Origin: Branchiostoma floridae
Taxonomy: Eukaryota > Chordata > Leptocardii > Amphioxiformes > Branchiostomatidae
Assembly (NCBI RefSeq): GCF_000003815.2
Contig: NC_049994.1
Coordinates: forward strand, 12,970,382-13,034,381
Direction: 5' to 3'
DNA length: 64,000 bases
Shown: positions 38,155 to 50,640 of the stretch, in pieces
Numbering within the stretch: the stretch's first letter is position 1
Layout: every line of letters begins with the position of its first letter
Made by a program: the position numbers and the translations under genes
Notes under the pieces: model-generated
The model's database searches: none
What the model was told of the DNA's origin: nothing
The model's input: only the letters and a program-made list of their open reading frames with translations

Positions 38155-40625
38155 TGAAGATGCCTGACCGTGAGACATCAAAACGTCAGCAAGTAAGAGG
38201 CATACTTGTTATGCAAAAGAAATCTCTAATATGCTGGTTTCGTCTTTGTGGAAGCAAAACTTTTTATGACATCCATGGAAATGTTGGTGATATTCTATTT
38301 TTTTTGCTGATCAGTGGAAATGTTCTTCACTCAGTCTTTCTGATGCCATCGGCACCATTGTATACGATATATAGGGTCGACGTTATTTATCGACCTCGTC
38401 AGTACCATGCCATAGCCCAAACGTGCCATGACGTGACATGTAAAGGAGAGGATATCCAGTGTGTCATACTTGTATGTATTGCAAAACGTAATGTGATATT
38501 CATGCAATGCACGGATTTTCCCAATTCTTCGTTAGGTATATGATATTATATGTATACATGAAGAAGTTACTACAAATCTTCAAATTATTATGCAACCTTT
38601 ATAAGGTACAAAAGATACGTATACCTGCGGTTAAGCAGGAGGTGATGAGATATGTATGAATTTTCTCATATTTTTTTAATCTTTGACACATTGTTCAGAA
38701 CTGTAATGCTTGCTACTCTCTAGTCATGATCACTACATATCTCTTCTACCTATACTCAACATCTGTTGATCCTTAACCTCACGCAAAGACGGGCTTTGGA
38801 CTATATTCAGTGCTAAACTGAGCACGAGACAGAGACAGTTTAAAAACAAATACACATGAACATGTATTTTGAACAGTTTTAACTGTGGATACGTCGTTTC
38901 TGCGCAATAAAGCTTTAAGGTTCATGATGGCTGTTTGGTTTATGTAACACCACTCTTTCTTACAGTTCACACACGATGAAACATATAGCTATTGATTTGT
39001 CCAAGGGAAATATAGACCGATCGATTCAATGTTAAGGTATATATATAAGAACCTAGTAAGAAGCCTGAATAAAGTGGCACAAATCAAAATAACCAAACAA
39101 TGAGAAAGATTTAACATTACTGAAATCTTTTTGAAGAGGTGTGACGGGCAACGGAATTGGACGCAACTGGGTAATTACACAAAATGGACCGATCCTGAAG
39201 CCCTGTGGCTCTCGCTCTCACAATACCTATACCAAGGAGAAAAGCTCCTTGCCTATACTCGGTGGGTGAAGTCTTCAACAAAGAGTAGCATAGCATTTTT
39301 ATTTGACCATTTCTGTTCAACTGGGGCTATTTTTGACGGAGGTGATCGAAACAGAATAGGGGGTTATATCTGGTTCTATTTGTTCGATATGACGTTCGAT
39401 TGGGATCGGTCCATTGCAGAGCGGTATGATAAATACAGGGGAATAATAGATACCAATAGTTTTTAACCAAGTCTAAGATAACATAAAGCACCGCACGAAG
39501 AGGGTATGCTATTATTTTCATATCGATGATTAGATAACTGTATTTCTGTCCTCACCCGTTATAACCCTGAGTTCAAGGCCAAGCTTATATTCTCCCAGGG
39601 TCTTAGTGTTTGCATACACAACATTTCACAGTTTCTACAATATGGATTTCCTGACAGAGTAGGTCTCTGGAGGCGCCACTGTTAACATAAATCAATGTGA
39701 AGTTACATTAGGCAACAACGCCATTGGCACCTTTTCAAAATCCCCAACGGTAGAGCTTATGAAATATAGCAAGTAGCTGACTTCATTTCAAGAAGGCCAT
39801 ACATTGATACTATCTTAGGGAAGATATGGATACACGATATCCAGATGTATCGCTGAAGGATCTTCAGATCGCAGTTAAGGTTAGACGATCTGGAATATTT
39901 CATTTCGTAGACATCATCTTCAAAATATTCATATTTCACCCCTGTACTTAATTTTAGACATAATATACACAAGACATGAACAGCATTACATATATCAGTG
40001 GTACGGTAACGAATACCTTCTATACCGAACTCTAGAAGACAGAAACTCGTTGAATACCGTCGTTGCCTGTTTGTTACTTGATTAAATGTTGAAACGCATA
40101 ACAAAGGCAAATGAGCAGAAAAGAACATGTTTGGCGCATGGTGGGTATTTGGTAGTCTCTATCAGACTGACTACACTGGCTATCATAGGGAGAATAATAT
40201 AACAGGGGAGTTTTGCTGCCGGAAGAGTTGGTCTCCGGAGGGGAAACATAATCCTTAGCATGGACTGACTCCCCTGGCCAATTTTCCGATTTTCATGCCG
40301 AATTCTACGATCGGCGCACCCCCGTAAGAAGGCCTGGTGGAGGCTAGGTATTCAGGTATTCCAACATGCTACCACCATATCAAAAATGTCGGTCGCTCTC
40401 CCAACTATACGGCATGGTTGGTGAATCGTGACTTAGCCAAACTCTTCTACAAAGTGTAATTACAGGAAATCGGTGGATTTCCTTATCATTAACCGAAATC
40501 GTGATCCGCCAGACGTGCGTGCAAAAGAAGTCTAATACAGCGGCAATGATCGCATAGTTGATAGTGGGATACTGGGCACAGAATCTAAGCGCAGCCGTCT
40601 TGATTGGATCAAGGATGTTCAATAA
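38155..40625. other. Gene-free stretch
   Basis: No gene recognised. The 111-codon open frame at 39131-39466 (+) matches no family I know. A segment ending near 40343 (GCCTGGTGGAGGCTAG) resembles one end of the element at 42078-42222. Confidence 0.4.
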
Positions 40626-40830
40626 ATGAGGGTCTGCATGGGGAGTTCCGACAACGATTTACGCTGAATTTAAAAGAACCCCCTACGTATTACGCTAAAT
40701 CAAGGAAGGCAATTACGCTAAATTTGGTCGCCTCGCTACGAATTACGTAGATAAGATGGTTTTCCCTACGAATTACGGGAAATAAAATTGGCTGCCTACG
40801 CCTTACGTAAAAGAGCATGCAGACCCTCAT
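40626..40830. mobile_element. MITE-like element of TACGAATTACG modules
   Basis: A perfect 15-bp inverted end (ATGAGGGTCTGCATG) encloses about six degenerate modules of the form CTACGAATTACGNNAAAT, each about 30 bp. There is no coding capacity. Confidence 0.75.
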
Positions 40831-42068
40831 AAATGGACAGCACAGCCTTCTCCGATCATGTCCTCCAACGACCTTGAAAGATCGATACACATTCCTGTTA
40901 TTAGTCAACCGTATGTATCAATGTACACTTTTCCTACGAAGAATGGCTAACATTGATGTAAAGCCCCTAAATTTGCACCAGGAAATGCCAGCGGACGCGG
41001 GCCGCCCATACCGGCCCAATCAGTCCGCGGAACCAAGATGGTACTTAAGATACAGCTCCGTGAGTGGGACTAAGAAGGATGCAGAGATAAGAAGGCCTGC
41101 GCGTCTTAAAGTGCCTCGACTTCGATCTGCAGGAAGCAAGGCTACCCATCACCAATGTATATGGGGTGGAGGAACATGTATGGTGATTTAGATAAGAGCC
41201 GTGCCATTTACTGTAAGACGTTTTACTCTCAGGAAGAAGTGGACGAACTAGAAGAATTTGGTGATTGATTTTAGGTGTCACGTATTTCTCTGAGAAGTCA
41301 CCTAACTCACAGCAGTGCTCAAGCAGATGAATATCCCATATTTGAAGGTTTTGTGTCACACAGTCATTTTAGCTAGAACTATGGAAATGTGTCAGTCACC
41401 TTCCTGTTTGGCTAATACTTAAAGGTAAAAGACGTCTGGGTTGCTACATTCTTTACAATTCTGGGGGGTTCAAAAATCCCAAAATTAAAGTGGACGGGTG
41501 GAAATTACGTGTACATCATCGAGAGAGACTAGTTACAATTTGCTAATCACCCCCTCCTGAGTTACTTCTGAAAGTGGAATAACTTCTCAAGGGCTTCACT
41601 CAACACTGGCAACATTTGTGATTCTATATTGTTTAGTCTAGATTATTTCGTGAGCTTAGCAATGGACCGCCATCTTTTATAGAACTGGGGCGGGGCTGAT
41701 ACCTACTTCCAACCACCTTTGACCCATTGCTCACGTCACACTTCAATGAGGTCGCGTTTTCGAAGTAATCGGGTCTTCAGTCATCCTGAAGAACACTAGA
41801 GCGCTGGTCTAAAATTCATGTTCAGTGAGTCAAATCTTTACGTCGGAAAATTTTGTCATTTACCCATTTTCCACAATGTTGTATGCAAATGATAATCATA
41901 GTCATAATAATAATCTTTTGTATTTTGCCAGCCAGTAGGTACCCAATGAGTAATGAGGCTGTTTAACGTGGCCGAGGCACCTCCTCGAACACGTGACCCC
42001 CGTTTTACGTCCCTCCCGGAAGACGACTTCGTGGAATAACCATGCTTGGTCCGGCTAAAAACGCAGAT
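40831..42068. other. Gene-free stretch
   Basis: No gene recognised. A GTGGCCGAGGCACCTCCTCG...CTCCCGGAAGACG segment near 41969-42026 looks like repeat sequence. Confidence 0.4.
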
Positions 42069-42231
42069 GAACTTTCCTAGCCTCTACCAGGCTCCGTGGA
42101 TCGGTAGAATCATTATCCTCACCACGTACCCTTCTGGCCGGCTAACTCCCCTAGCGTACTATAGATTTTATTTGTCCAATTCTACAATTTGACCACCGAT
42201 CCACGAAGCCTGGTAGAGTCTAGAACTTTCC
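42069..42231. mobile_element. 145-bp MITE with 9-bp target duplication (Mutator type)
   Basis: The element 42078-42222 has 28-bp inverted ends, TAGCCTCTACCAGGCTCCG and TAGACTCTACCAGGCTTCG, both running on into TGGATCGGT. It is flanked by the 9-bp direct repeat GAACTTTCC (42069-42077 and 42223-42231). A 9-bp duplication is typical of Mutator-like elements. Confidence 0.8.
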
Positions 42232-42831
42232 TGCCACTTTAGATTCTGCACATAGTCTGAAACCAAATATTCCTTACACGTCAAAAAGGTCTTACCGCTA
42301 ACTTGTCCCTTAAGCGGAAGCATTAAGAATGCTTTTACTGGATTTTTTGTCATCGCAAGCACAAATGGTATTTCATTATGACGATAAAAGCACAGCCAAG
42401 TACCTCTGCAAATACCTATAAAGTGTTTTCTGACCGGGGTAACTAAATAATGTATGGTACGATCCTTGTAGGCATGCATGAACTTAGTAAAAGCTACCAT
42501 TTGTGTCTTCTGTGTGCATCGATGAACGCCGTGGGTGTTCTCTCATTACGCAAACCACACACTCGGCATGCACAACTTGTTCTAACGGTAACAGGGCTTC
42601 CAGACAGTTACCGATAGCTGTGCGCATGTAGGTGCTAATGGTTAGGAGGAAAATGTAATGGAGAACCACAAGATGAAGAATAGTGCCCATGTTGGTAGTA
42701 AATTAGTATTATTTTCCCCATTGAATAACCAACATATCTGTACAGATTAGAGAGGATACGAGACAAGGGAGGATACGAGACAAGAGAGGATACCAATTAT
42801 GGATAAACGATTGTGTGTTTGTATGTATGTA

Positions 42832-42870
<39 letters not shown>

Positions 42871-44150
42871 ACTGCTACTTATCATCTAAGGGCGCGTGTT
42901 GAGTATTGCCAGTTTAGTCGCTGCTGTGCTCAAAACTGCACTTCATGTTCCCGTTCACATAAATCCCTACGCAAAGATTGTTCAATACTTGAGACAGCCT
43001 GCTTACCTTTCTTCTTCACTTCACAAGAGACGCCAAGCGGTTTCATTTGGGGCTGCAAGACAAGAAAACCAATTGCATGCTTTTTCATCAATTCTGTATA
43101 GCTATGATGGCTTCAGAATGCCACATAAATTCGTAATGAAATCGTTAAGACTCTCCCCATATTGCCAATCACATGCATCTACTCTGTAGATGCCCTCGTT
43201 CTAGACATGTGATCATAAGTTTGGGTGGGGGGGCGACACAACATTCTGTGGTAACATAGTAACAAGCGGCGAATATGTGGATATTTCTCGTTTCGACTCT
43301 GCAGCGCGCTTCCTTTAAACCTTTATAAGACTACACTGATCTAACCTTACTTCCTAGCCTTGACAGCATACAGTCATACACACTCATACAGTCCAATCTC
43401 ATTCAGCATAACATCGCAGTAAGTGCTTGTTTTACCTTTCTGTCCTGTCATGGTTTGTCTCTCCCGCCACAAGCTTAGTGGGCTGAACCATTCAAAATGA
43501 AGGGGTGATAATTTCGAAGTTAAGATTTGCATAATAACTTTTATCACGTGCGTCATCACTTAGGTTATCCACATACAAAAAACACTTTAAGGGGCTTGAA
43601 CATACAACATATACCCTCTGCCACAAGTCATCTACCACTGAAAAATCATAACCATAGTATGTCTCAGAAAGCTACCAGGGGTAATTAACAAACTTGACCT
43701 ACATTTTTCTGACCCCTGCCCTACTACCAAATATCATAAGCATCCATCCATGGCTTCTTCGGTCATACTGTTCACACATAGACGGACACACAAAATACTA
43801 TAACCTTCTTTGCAGAGGTAAAAAAACTCACTTATAGTTTTCAACACCCACCCCTACCGACACCCCCCACTCCCCGCGCCTGATCGTGCATAGGGCAGTG
43901 CCCATCTGTTTCCGTAGCCCTGGGCCACACAACGCAATAACTACAGCAGGAGGCTAGTCCACTGGTAGTGGTGTGTGTTCAACTTTCATACTCTTTCCCG
44001 AATGCTGAGTGCTAAGCAGAGAAAGCAGCATGTACCATTTTTAAAGTCTTTTGGTATGACTCGACCGGGAATATGTTAATCAATCTTGCTGTCTGTTAAC
44101 TAGTAGAAAGTGCATTGATAACAAAAGAAATATTTCTTCAAATAAAAACA
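42232..44150. other. Gene-free stretch
   Basis: No gene recognised. It contains a GTAT/GT microsatellite at about 42818-42868. Confidence 0.5.
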
Positions 44151-44178
44151 AAAGTGTGTTTCATTTTGTTATCAAAAC

Positions 44179-44184
44179 TTTATT
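44179..44184 (-). terminator. POFUT2: Candidate POFUT2 polyadenylation signal
   Basis: AATAAA on the minus strand, about 555 bp beyond the POFUT2 stop codon. It is inferred from position only. Confidence 0.35.
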
Positions 44185-44739
44185 GCATTGAACAAATGTG
44201 CCTTTGTTTACACTATGAGTAACTATGGTGATGAAGTAATATCTAAATATTATAAATATTGTCGGAACTCAGGCTGAAGACATTTCCATTTCATTAGCGA
44301 GTAGTATTGCAAATATAACCTTTAAAATACAGGACAATAACAAGAAAATACTGCACATACCGTATCAAACACCAATCAAAACAATAAATATAAAATGCAA
44401 TGTTGGACAGGGGAATCATTTTCCAAAAATGACTTTACATAATACAGTAAATTTCTGATACGGCATTTTTTAAATATACAAATGCTAGATAATTGGTCTT
44501 TATTGCATTTGCATGTATACAGGTTTGGCATTCTGTTGAATAAGTTGTGACAAAATCACTTGAACTTGTTGGTTTTAATCTGTTCAGAACAACCCCTGTT
44601 AAGCACCACTATGAAATAAACATATGATATAAAGGTTTGACCACCAGGGAAAATATACCCCCGGATATTCTAAAGAAACTGCTATTACAAAAGTCCATTC
44701 TTTCCTAATATGATAACTATAGCAATAAAATATTTGTCG

Positions 44740-47700
44740 TTAATAAACCACTGGCCAAGCAGAAGGCTGCTCACACTCTTCAGCACTCTGGTTGTCGGCA
44801 CATAGTCGGTTGTAGGTGGTTTTGGGTTCGAAGCCCAAGATTGTGCGTTCTTCATGGATACGGAAGGAAAAGGTGGAGAGAGCTGTTCCTACAAAATACC
44901 TGTAACAAGGACAAAATCAAAGAGTTTTATCATGGTTACCATAAGATGTTTGAAACACCCTTTAAGTTGGTAAAACTATATACAGAACTGAAAAATATGC
45001 TTACACTCAAATGTTCTGAAACTGTTAAAAAATGCGCAAATGTGTCTTCAAATGTCAATTTTCCTCCCAAGTCAGAGCTGCAGCAGACACTAGATGTACA
45101 GTCAAACATATCTATAGTGAGCAATCATGGGACCTAAAGAAAATGTTAAAAGTAGAAGGGTGATCAATATTGACAGGGTTATAAATGCTTGAATCAACTG
45201 GAAATACTGGACAGGTGTATCCAAAGGATCACAAAAAAGTGGCCTTGAGGTGGTAACCAGTATAGGTCTAGATGTGACTATGATCAATACAATGGAGATT
45301 GTTTGTCCTGACCCTACGTACCTTGCATGTGAACATATCCACTGGTCAATGATGGCAATTCCTCCATCCTTCATCTTATTCAGTTCCTCTTTAGAGGGCT
45401 TGAACCTCACTATACCTTTCACCATCTTCTGCAGCTCTTTTACTTCTGCAAGCGGAAATGAAATGAAAAGTAAGAACAGGAAGTTTTAAACCTCATTAAA
45501 TGTAACACAACTTTCTTTATATATTTTAACTAGGTAGATGATGGTTGGATGGAGGAAAGAATGAGAATGAGGAGTGGAGAGGAGAGGAGAGGAGGAAAGG
45601 TACATTTGTAGGAAGGATAGAATAATGGAAGGAAAGAGGGGTGCATTAAAGGCCGAATGGAAGGAAGGGTGGGTGGATGGATGAATGAATGAAGGGAGAG
45701 AAACATAGAAGAAAGGGGGGTAGAAGGATGGGTAGCAGTAGAAGGAAGAAAGAATGGATAAAAGGAGGGATGGATGGAAGGAATGAAAGTTTTTTGTTCA
45801 GATCACCCACCTTGGTCATTAGCGTCTGTTGCCAAGTAGACTTTCTTGAGTTTTTGTTCCTTCTTGATCTGCCTGATTTGTTTGGCGGCCCCCTGCAGAC
45901 TGGGGACGTTCTTACTGTGGCTGCGGGCAAAGTCTCCTCTGCGCAGGTGGACAGCTAAGTAAGGACCACCTTTAGCTGTCCCTACTGCTGGCTGTAATGT
46001 GTGTAATAGCAAGTGTTAGTTACTGATTACTGGGGACGTTTTTACTGTGGCTGCGGGTAAAGTCTCCTCAGGTGAACAGCTAAGTAAGGACCACCCTTAG
46101 CTGTCCCTACTGCTGGCTGTAATGTGTCAATAACCACTGTTAGTGTTATAGAAATTGCTAAACTTTCTTGTGTTAGTGTTAGTTATCGGTTACTGTGTAC
46201 GTTCTTACTGTGGCTGTGGGCAAATTCTCCTCTCCTTAGGTGGACAGCTAAGTAAGGACCACCTTTGGCTGTCCCTACTGCTGGCTGTAACGTGTGTAAG
46301 AGAAAGTGTTAGTGTTAGCAATTATCAGATTGCCCAAATATTCTTTTCAGATTGTCTGTCTTGTGTTTGTTTGTGTGAGTGCATGAGTGTGTGTGTGTGT
46401 GTATGTGTGTGCATTCAAGTGTTGATATGCATGAATGTGTGCATTTGTTTGTGTGTGTGTGTATGTGTGTGTGTGTGTCTGTGCGTCCTCAGTGCTGCCA
46501 CTTGTACGTTTGTGGTTCTTTTTTCTTAAAGGTACCCAGTAAGACAAGCTGCATTGCAACACTATCACAGATTTTACAAGTCTAGATTATTGTGAAGTTG
46601 CAGCTTGAAATAAGACCTTTTACAGGAATACCCCATGACATTCAGAAGTTCAAAAAGTAGTTCAAGAAGAAACATCAAGAGAGATAACCTTGAATGTTCT
46701 CCAGTCTTCCCACATGATGGTCTTGTCGTCCTTGTCTGTGGAGTTCAGATGTTTCCTCCGGAATTCGTTCCCAACAAACCGCAACTCCTTGGAGAAACGC
46801 ATGCTTCTCCGGGCCTACAGAGGATACATTTTATAGATGAATTAATCCCTCTGCATTGTCATTTTTATTTTTATTTTGATGTTTAGATTTCTTTTTGCAA
46901 CATAATGGAATAGGTGGACAAAATGGAGTCTTGACTCCTTTGTTAGCATTTGGGTCCATACAGGGAGGTTGTATTTTCTTTTCTTTCCTTTTTTTTTTTG
47001 CTCTACTAAGTTCTAAAAAATATCCAAGAGGCAAAACACTGAACTGATGTGGTCAATGGATGAGATTGATATCATTCTCTGTATTACAGAAGTGGCAAAA
47101 TAATTTCTTTAATGAAATGAAAACACGACAAATAGACAGTTACAATACAAGTAAAGCTAACAAGTAAAGCTAACATAATGATGATAGAATAATTCCTTAC
47201 AGCCCAGTAGTCTGTCTGTCCATAAGCATCATGTAGAAGAACCTCTGCTCTGTTGATCATAACAGACCTGTCAGCAGTGGAGAAAATAAACAAAGACATG
47301 AAATTCCCATTAACTTATTATAAGTATAACAACAAATACAAAACAGTAAGCATACATGTTGTACCATATCCCAACAATAGTGCATTAGAATTATTTGTTT
47401 TAGTTGTTTATACTTACTATTACACGTAGTATTATATATTCTGTGCCTGCTTCAGGTAATTATGAAAGCTGCAAATGATTGGTTGATTGATTCAGGTAAT
47501 TATGCATTTTCATACAGAGGACATCACCAGTAATAAAGGTCCCACCTAAAAAACATATCTGCTTGGAGTTTGTATTTATAACTCACCTTGCTGTAGTATT
47601 TTCTGTGAGAGGTTTGACCATCAGACCAGCATTGGCCTGCGCCGACACACACTTGAACTTCAAGACATACGCCTCGTCGTATCCCCAGAACCAGCCGCGG

Positions 47701-49609
47701 TAATGTCCACTCTGGTCGGGGTGATAAACGGGAGGATCGTTACAGTCGCGTTCGTCCACCTTTTCCTCCCATTTCCCCGTCTTGAAGAATCCGTCCTTGT
47801 AACTCTGTAGGTACCACATCTCGTCCATCTCTGCTGAACCAGTTTCTGTGGGAAAGCAATTAAGATAGGATAAAACAAGATGTTCAAGAAAAACATAGAT
47901 AATTATCATAGAGACTACAATGCCCAAGCCTAGGAGATACAAGTAGAAATTCTTGGGTTCTCAAAAATCATATTTGACAGCCTTGCATACCACACATGCA
48001 AAGTGTGTTCAAGTGTGTTCAAGTTCTATGGAAGCCCATGAGATGTCATAAAATACATGTATAGACCCCACGCAATTAATAAGTACATGTAACGTTACAC
48101 GTATACAGGCTTCCTCTTTCAGAAAACATCTTTGAAGTAAAAACAATGATTATCTAAAGCCAAAACAAAGTAGATTAGAGACTGGATAACAATTGAATTC
48201 AAAAGGTCATCTGGATGTTAGTGTACATTTTTTAAGTTTTACCTTTTATGTAATCTTCAAACTCGATAACAGGAATATGTCTGTTTAAGCTCTCCAGGTC
48301 AAAGAAAGCTGACCAGGGGATTTTAGTCTGTTGTTTCTCCGTGCTGGACTTCCAGTGGTATAGGCGGCCCCACGGCGGCAGGACTAGAACCCAGGACCCG
48401 TGATCCTGCAGCTTCTTCACCAAGTTAGCCACTCTCATGTAGACATCTCTCCGCAGGTTGAAGCCCTCTCCTGGGTTAATATCGTACAGTAGGTATCTGA
48501 AATGGAAATAAGATCATTATGATTGCATATTTTTGGAAGCAGATCCTTTTTATATAACACACAAAATGAAGCCTGAAATAATTGTGTGGCGACTCTTGGC
48601 TTGCTATTCTATTCAAATAGAATGAATTATTTGCCATGGCTACCTAAAAACACTGATAAGTGAACAGCATTCAAAGATTTTGAAAGGAATATTTGTAGTC
48701 ATGACACCAAAGTGGAAGCATTTTTTCTCTCTATAGTATTATAACAATTATCTGCTTGTACTGTAAGGTCGAAGGAAGTGATTATTTAAACTTTGTTTAA
48801 AGTTACATGAAAAAGAACTGCCCCAAAAATTCTTCTTAAGAAGAGGGAATCAATTTAAGGCATAAGGTATTATCCCAGCTCGTAATTGCTTTTTTCAGTG
48901 ACAGTTTCCACTCTTTATCTCTCAGTTACACATTTCTTAGTTTTAATGCCAATGCCTAGTGTGCAAATAAATTATTAGCTTATCATGCAAATCTTCCTTT
49001 CTATTAAAGCAACATATTCCACTATACAATGGTACCGATTATCTCGACGTGTTTACAAAATGAATAATACATTGAGCCGACTGATGAGTCTTGAATGGCC
49101 ACAACAATCCTGTATGGAACAGCTGTTTCGAAATTGAAAAGAACTTTTCCAAACTGAAGTAACAGCTTGACTTCCGGGTTTAGTCATTTGATTGAATGAT
49201 CTTCAAGAATATATCATAAACCAAGAATCTTCTTTGTAAGAATCTTCTTTGTTAAAAACCATCAAATCAGTCCATATCTGTTTTGATATCTTATCTATTT
49301 CTTCCATTAGTAGGAATCCGACCTCTGCCCTAAGCGTGCGACTTGATTTTGACAACAGACGAATTTTTACTCGAAGGTGGCAAAACCAGTTTGAATATTT
49401 GAACCTCGATCAATGATCTAAAAGTCCGGCCGTTTTTGAACGATATCTCACCTTCTAGGCTTTGCTACGCCAACGTTCAGTGTTCCTTGAATTCCTGGCT
49501 GGAAGATCTGTTGGTCTATGTCGTCATTGCCGCCAATAAAGGCGGGAAAACCGAAGAAAATGAGGAAAAGTGCAAGGCAGACGACCCTCCGGCACCTATC
49601 CGCCGCCAT
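44740..49609 (-). CDS. POFUT2: GDP-fucose protein O-fucosyltransferase 2
   Basis: Eight exons: 49609-49452, 48496-48243, 47845-47587, 47267-47201, 46814-46689, 45991-45811, 45445-45322, 44899-44740. All introns are GT-AG, and the 1329 nt encode 442 aa (human 429). The enzyme (family GT68) is a soluble ER protein that adds O-fucose to thrombospondin type 1 repeats. Residues 5-27 form a signal peptide. [13 protein letters not shown] (58-70) holds the Glu matching human catalytic Glu54. [12 protein letters not shown] follows, then HLRRGDF (303-309), which binds GDP-fucose, and near the C-terminus [14 protein letters not shown] is a possible glycosylation site. The start is fixed by the signal peptide and an AAGATGGCGGC context. 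The acceptor and first part of exon 6 occur twice more in the intron upstream. It is tail to head with CEP70 on the same strand. Confidence 0.97.
45446..45810. repeat. POFUT2 intron 6, purine-rich on the + strand
   Basis: From about 45538 to 45790 the + strand is nearly all purine plus T in GGAA, GGAT, GAGG and GAATG modules. It is therefore strongly pyrimidine-rich in the sense of transcription. No exact unit repeats throughout. Confidence 0.85.
45899..46320 (-). repeat. Triplicated acceptor plus first part of POFUT2 exon 6
   Basis: Three tandem copies. Copy A (45899-46028) is the functional exon start. Copy B (46030-46190) keeps the acceptor ATTACAG but lost 5 bp inside the HLRRGD codons, which shifts the frame to a stop 25 codons in. 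Copy C (46192-46320) keeps the acceptor and frame and reads [14 protein letters not shown], with Asp changed to Glu. Each copy carries GTAAGA or GTAAAA (a donor-like site) at the same place. Only A continues into the rest of the exon. Confidence 0.9.
46380..46488. repeat. GT-rich microsatellite in POFUT2 intron 5
   Basis: Interrupted (TG)n with ATGAATG and TTTG interruptions. Confidence 0.9.
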
Positions 49610-49680
49610 CTTGTTTAGGAGTCAACATTTGACCAATCAGAGCTGAGATACAGATGGCGGGAAATTCAAATCTAATAATA
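49599..49680 (-). promoter_or_regulatory. POFUT2: POFUT2 promoter region with YY1-like and CCAAT sites
   Basis: The start codon lies in AAGATGGCGGC, the YY1 consensus often found just downstream of transcription starts in animals. About 20 bp upstream, GACCAATCAGAG contains a CCAAT box in inverted orientation relative to the gene. Function is inferred. Confidence 0.5.
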
Positions 49681-49689
49681 TTTGCCGCG

Positions 49690-50640
49690 TGGATTATAAC
49701 GGGAGGGGGCCATACTTCGACAGGGGTCCAAATTTCGACAGGTTTTAAAAATCATTGTTGCGGAGAAATGCATAGATGCCTGCACATGAGAAGTACACTA
49801 GCTGTAGACTAAACCTTGTTGTAAATAACTACAAAGACGGGGTATGTGTCGAAGTTAGCAAGTCCCACAGATAACGATTGAAAAACTTGCACATTTAGTT
49901 TGACGCCTTCCGTGGAAGTTGACGAGCGAACGTATCGAGACCATGGCCCGGGAAACTCTTGAATTATTCTTCGCAAAATACGACATGTGAAAAAATACCA
50001 CCACACATAGAAATGATGTTTATTAGCCTTCCGAAAAATAATACCTGTGTTCTGTCTTGCCTTTTATTGGGTTGGATAAACGGAGCTAAAATGATGCCAC
50101 AATGTTCACGCAGTCGGGTCCCCGCCATTTTACTATCACGCACGAAGGCGGGCGAGCGATGCTCAACACGTTGAACTCAGTCAATCCGTCCGTCGAGCGA
50201 CAAACATTCAAGAAAAATCGATCCCTACCGACTAAAAAATCCTGTAGCCATTGCTGCTGCCAAAAGACAGGATGAAAAGGCAATCAAGGAAGCCAAAAAG
50301 CGAAAATGCCATCACAGTTCAACGTAACAATGCGCTGCCGTTTTGCGGCAAGTTGGTCTCACCGTGAGAGGTAAACGTTTTAACACACCGTATTGAATAA
50401 GTCGCGTAATACAAAATATGACTCATATTTGGTACAAAAAGATTATAATGAAGNNNNNNNNNNNNNNNNNNNNNNNNNNNNNNNNNNNNNNNNNNNNNNN
50501 NNNNNNNNNNNNNNNNNNNNNNNNNNNNNNNNNNNNNNNNNNNNNNNNNNNNNTGGTTGTTCTATGTCGGAGTTTGGACCCCTTTTTTGTGTTGGAACGT
50601 TCTGCTAGGACGCAAGCCGAAAACCTGCCGTAAGTTTCGT
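49690..50640. other. Intergenic stretch with gap and weak inverted ends
   Basis: GGGGTCCAAATTTCGACA near 49733 and GGGGTCCAAACTCCGACA in inverted orientation near 50566-50583 may be the ends of a non-autonomous element about 0.85-0.9 kb long, interrupted by the gap. No gene recognised. Confidence 0.35.
50454..50553. other. Assembly gap (100 N)
   Basis: Exactly 100 N. Confidence 1.

Noticed and set aside
39131-39466. 111-codon open frame
   Set aside because: No family recognised, no start context, no flanking splice sites that build a gene.
45102-45321. Continuation of the POFUT2 frame after SHAR
   Set aside because: A GTACGT donor occurs there, and the true continuation (YFVGT...FSFRIHEER) is in the exon at 44899-44740.
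46347-46585. Cys/Val- and Thr/His-rich open frames
   Set aside because: Products of the GT microsatellite in POFUT2 intron 5.
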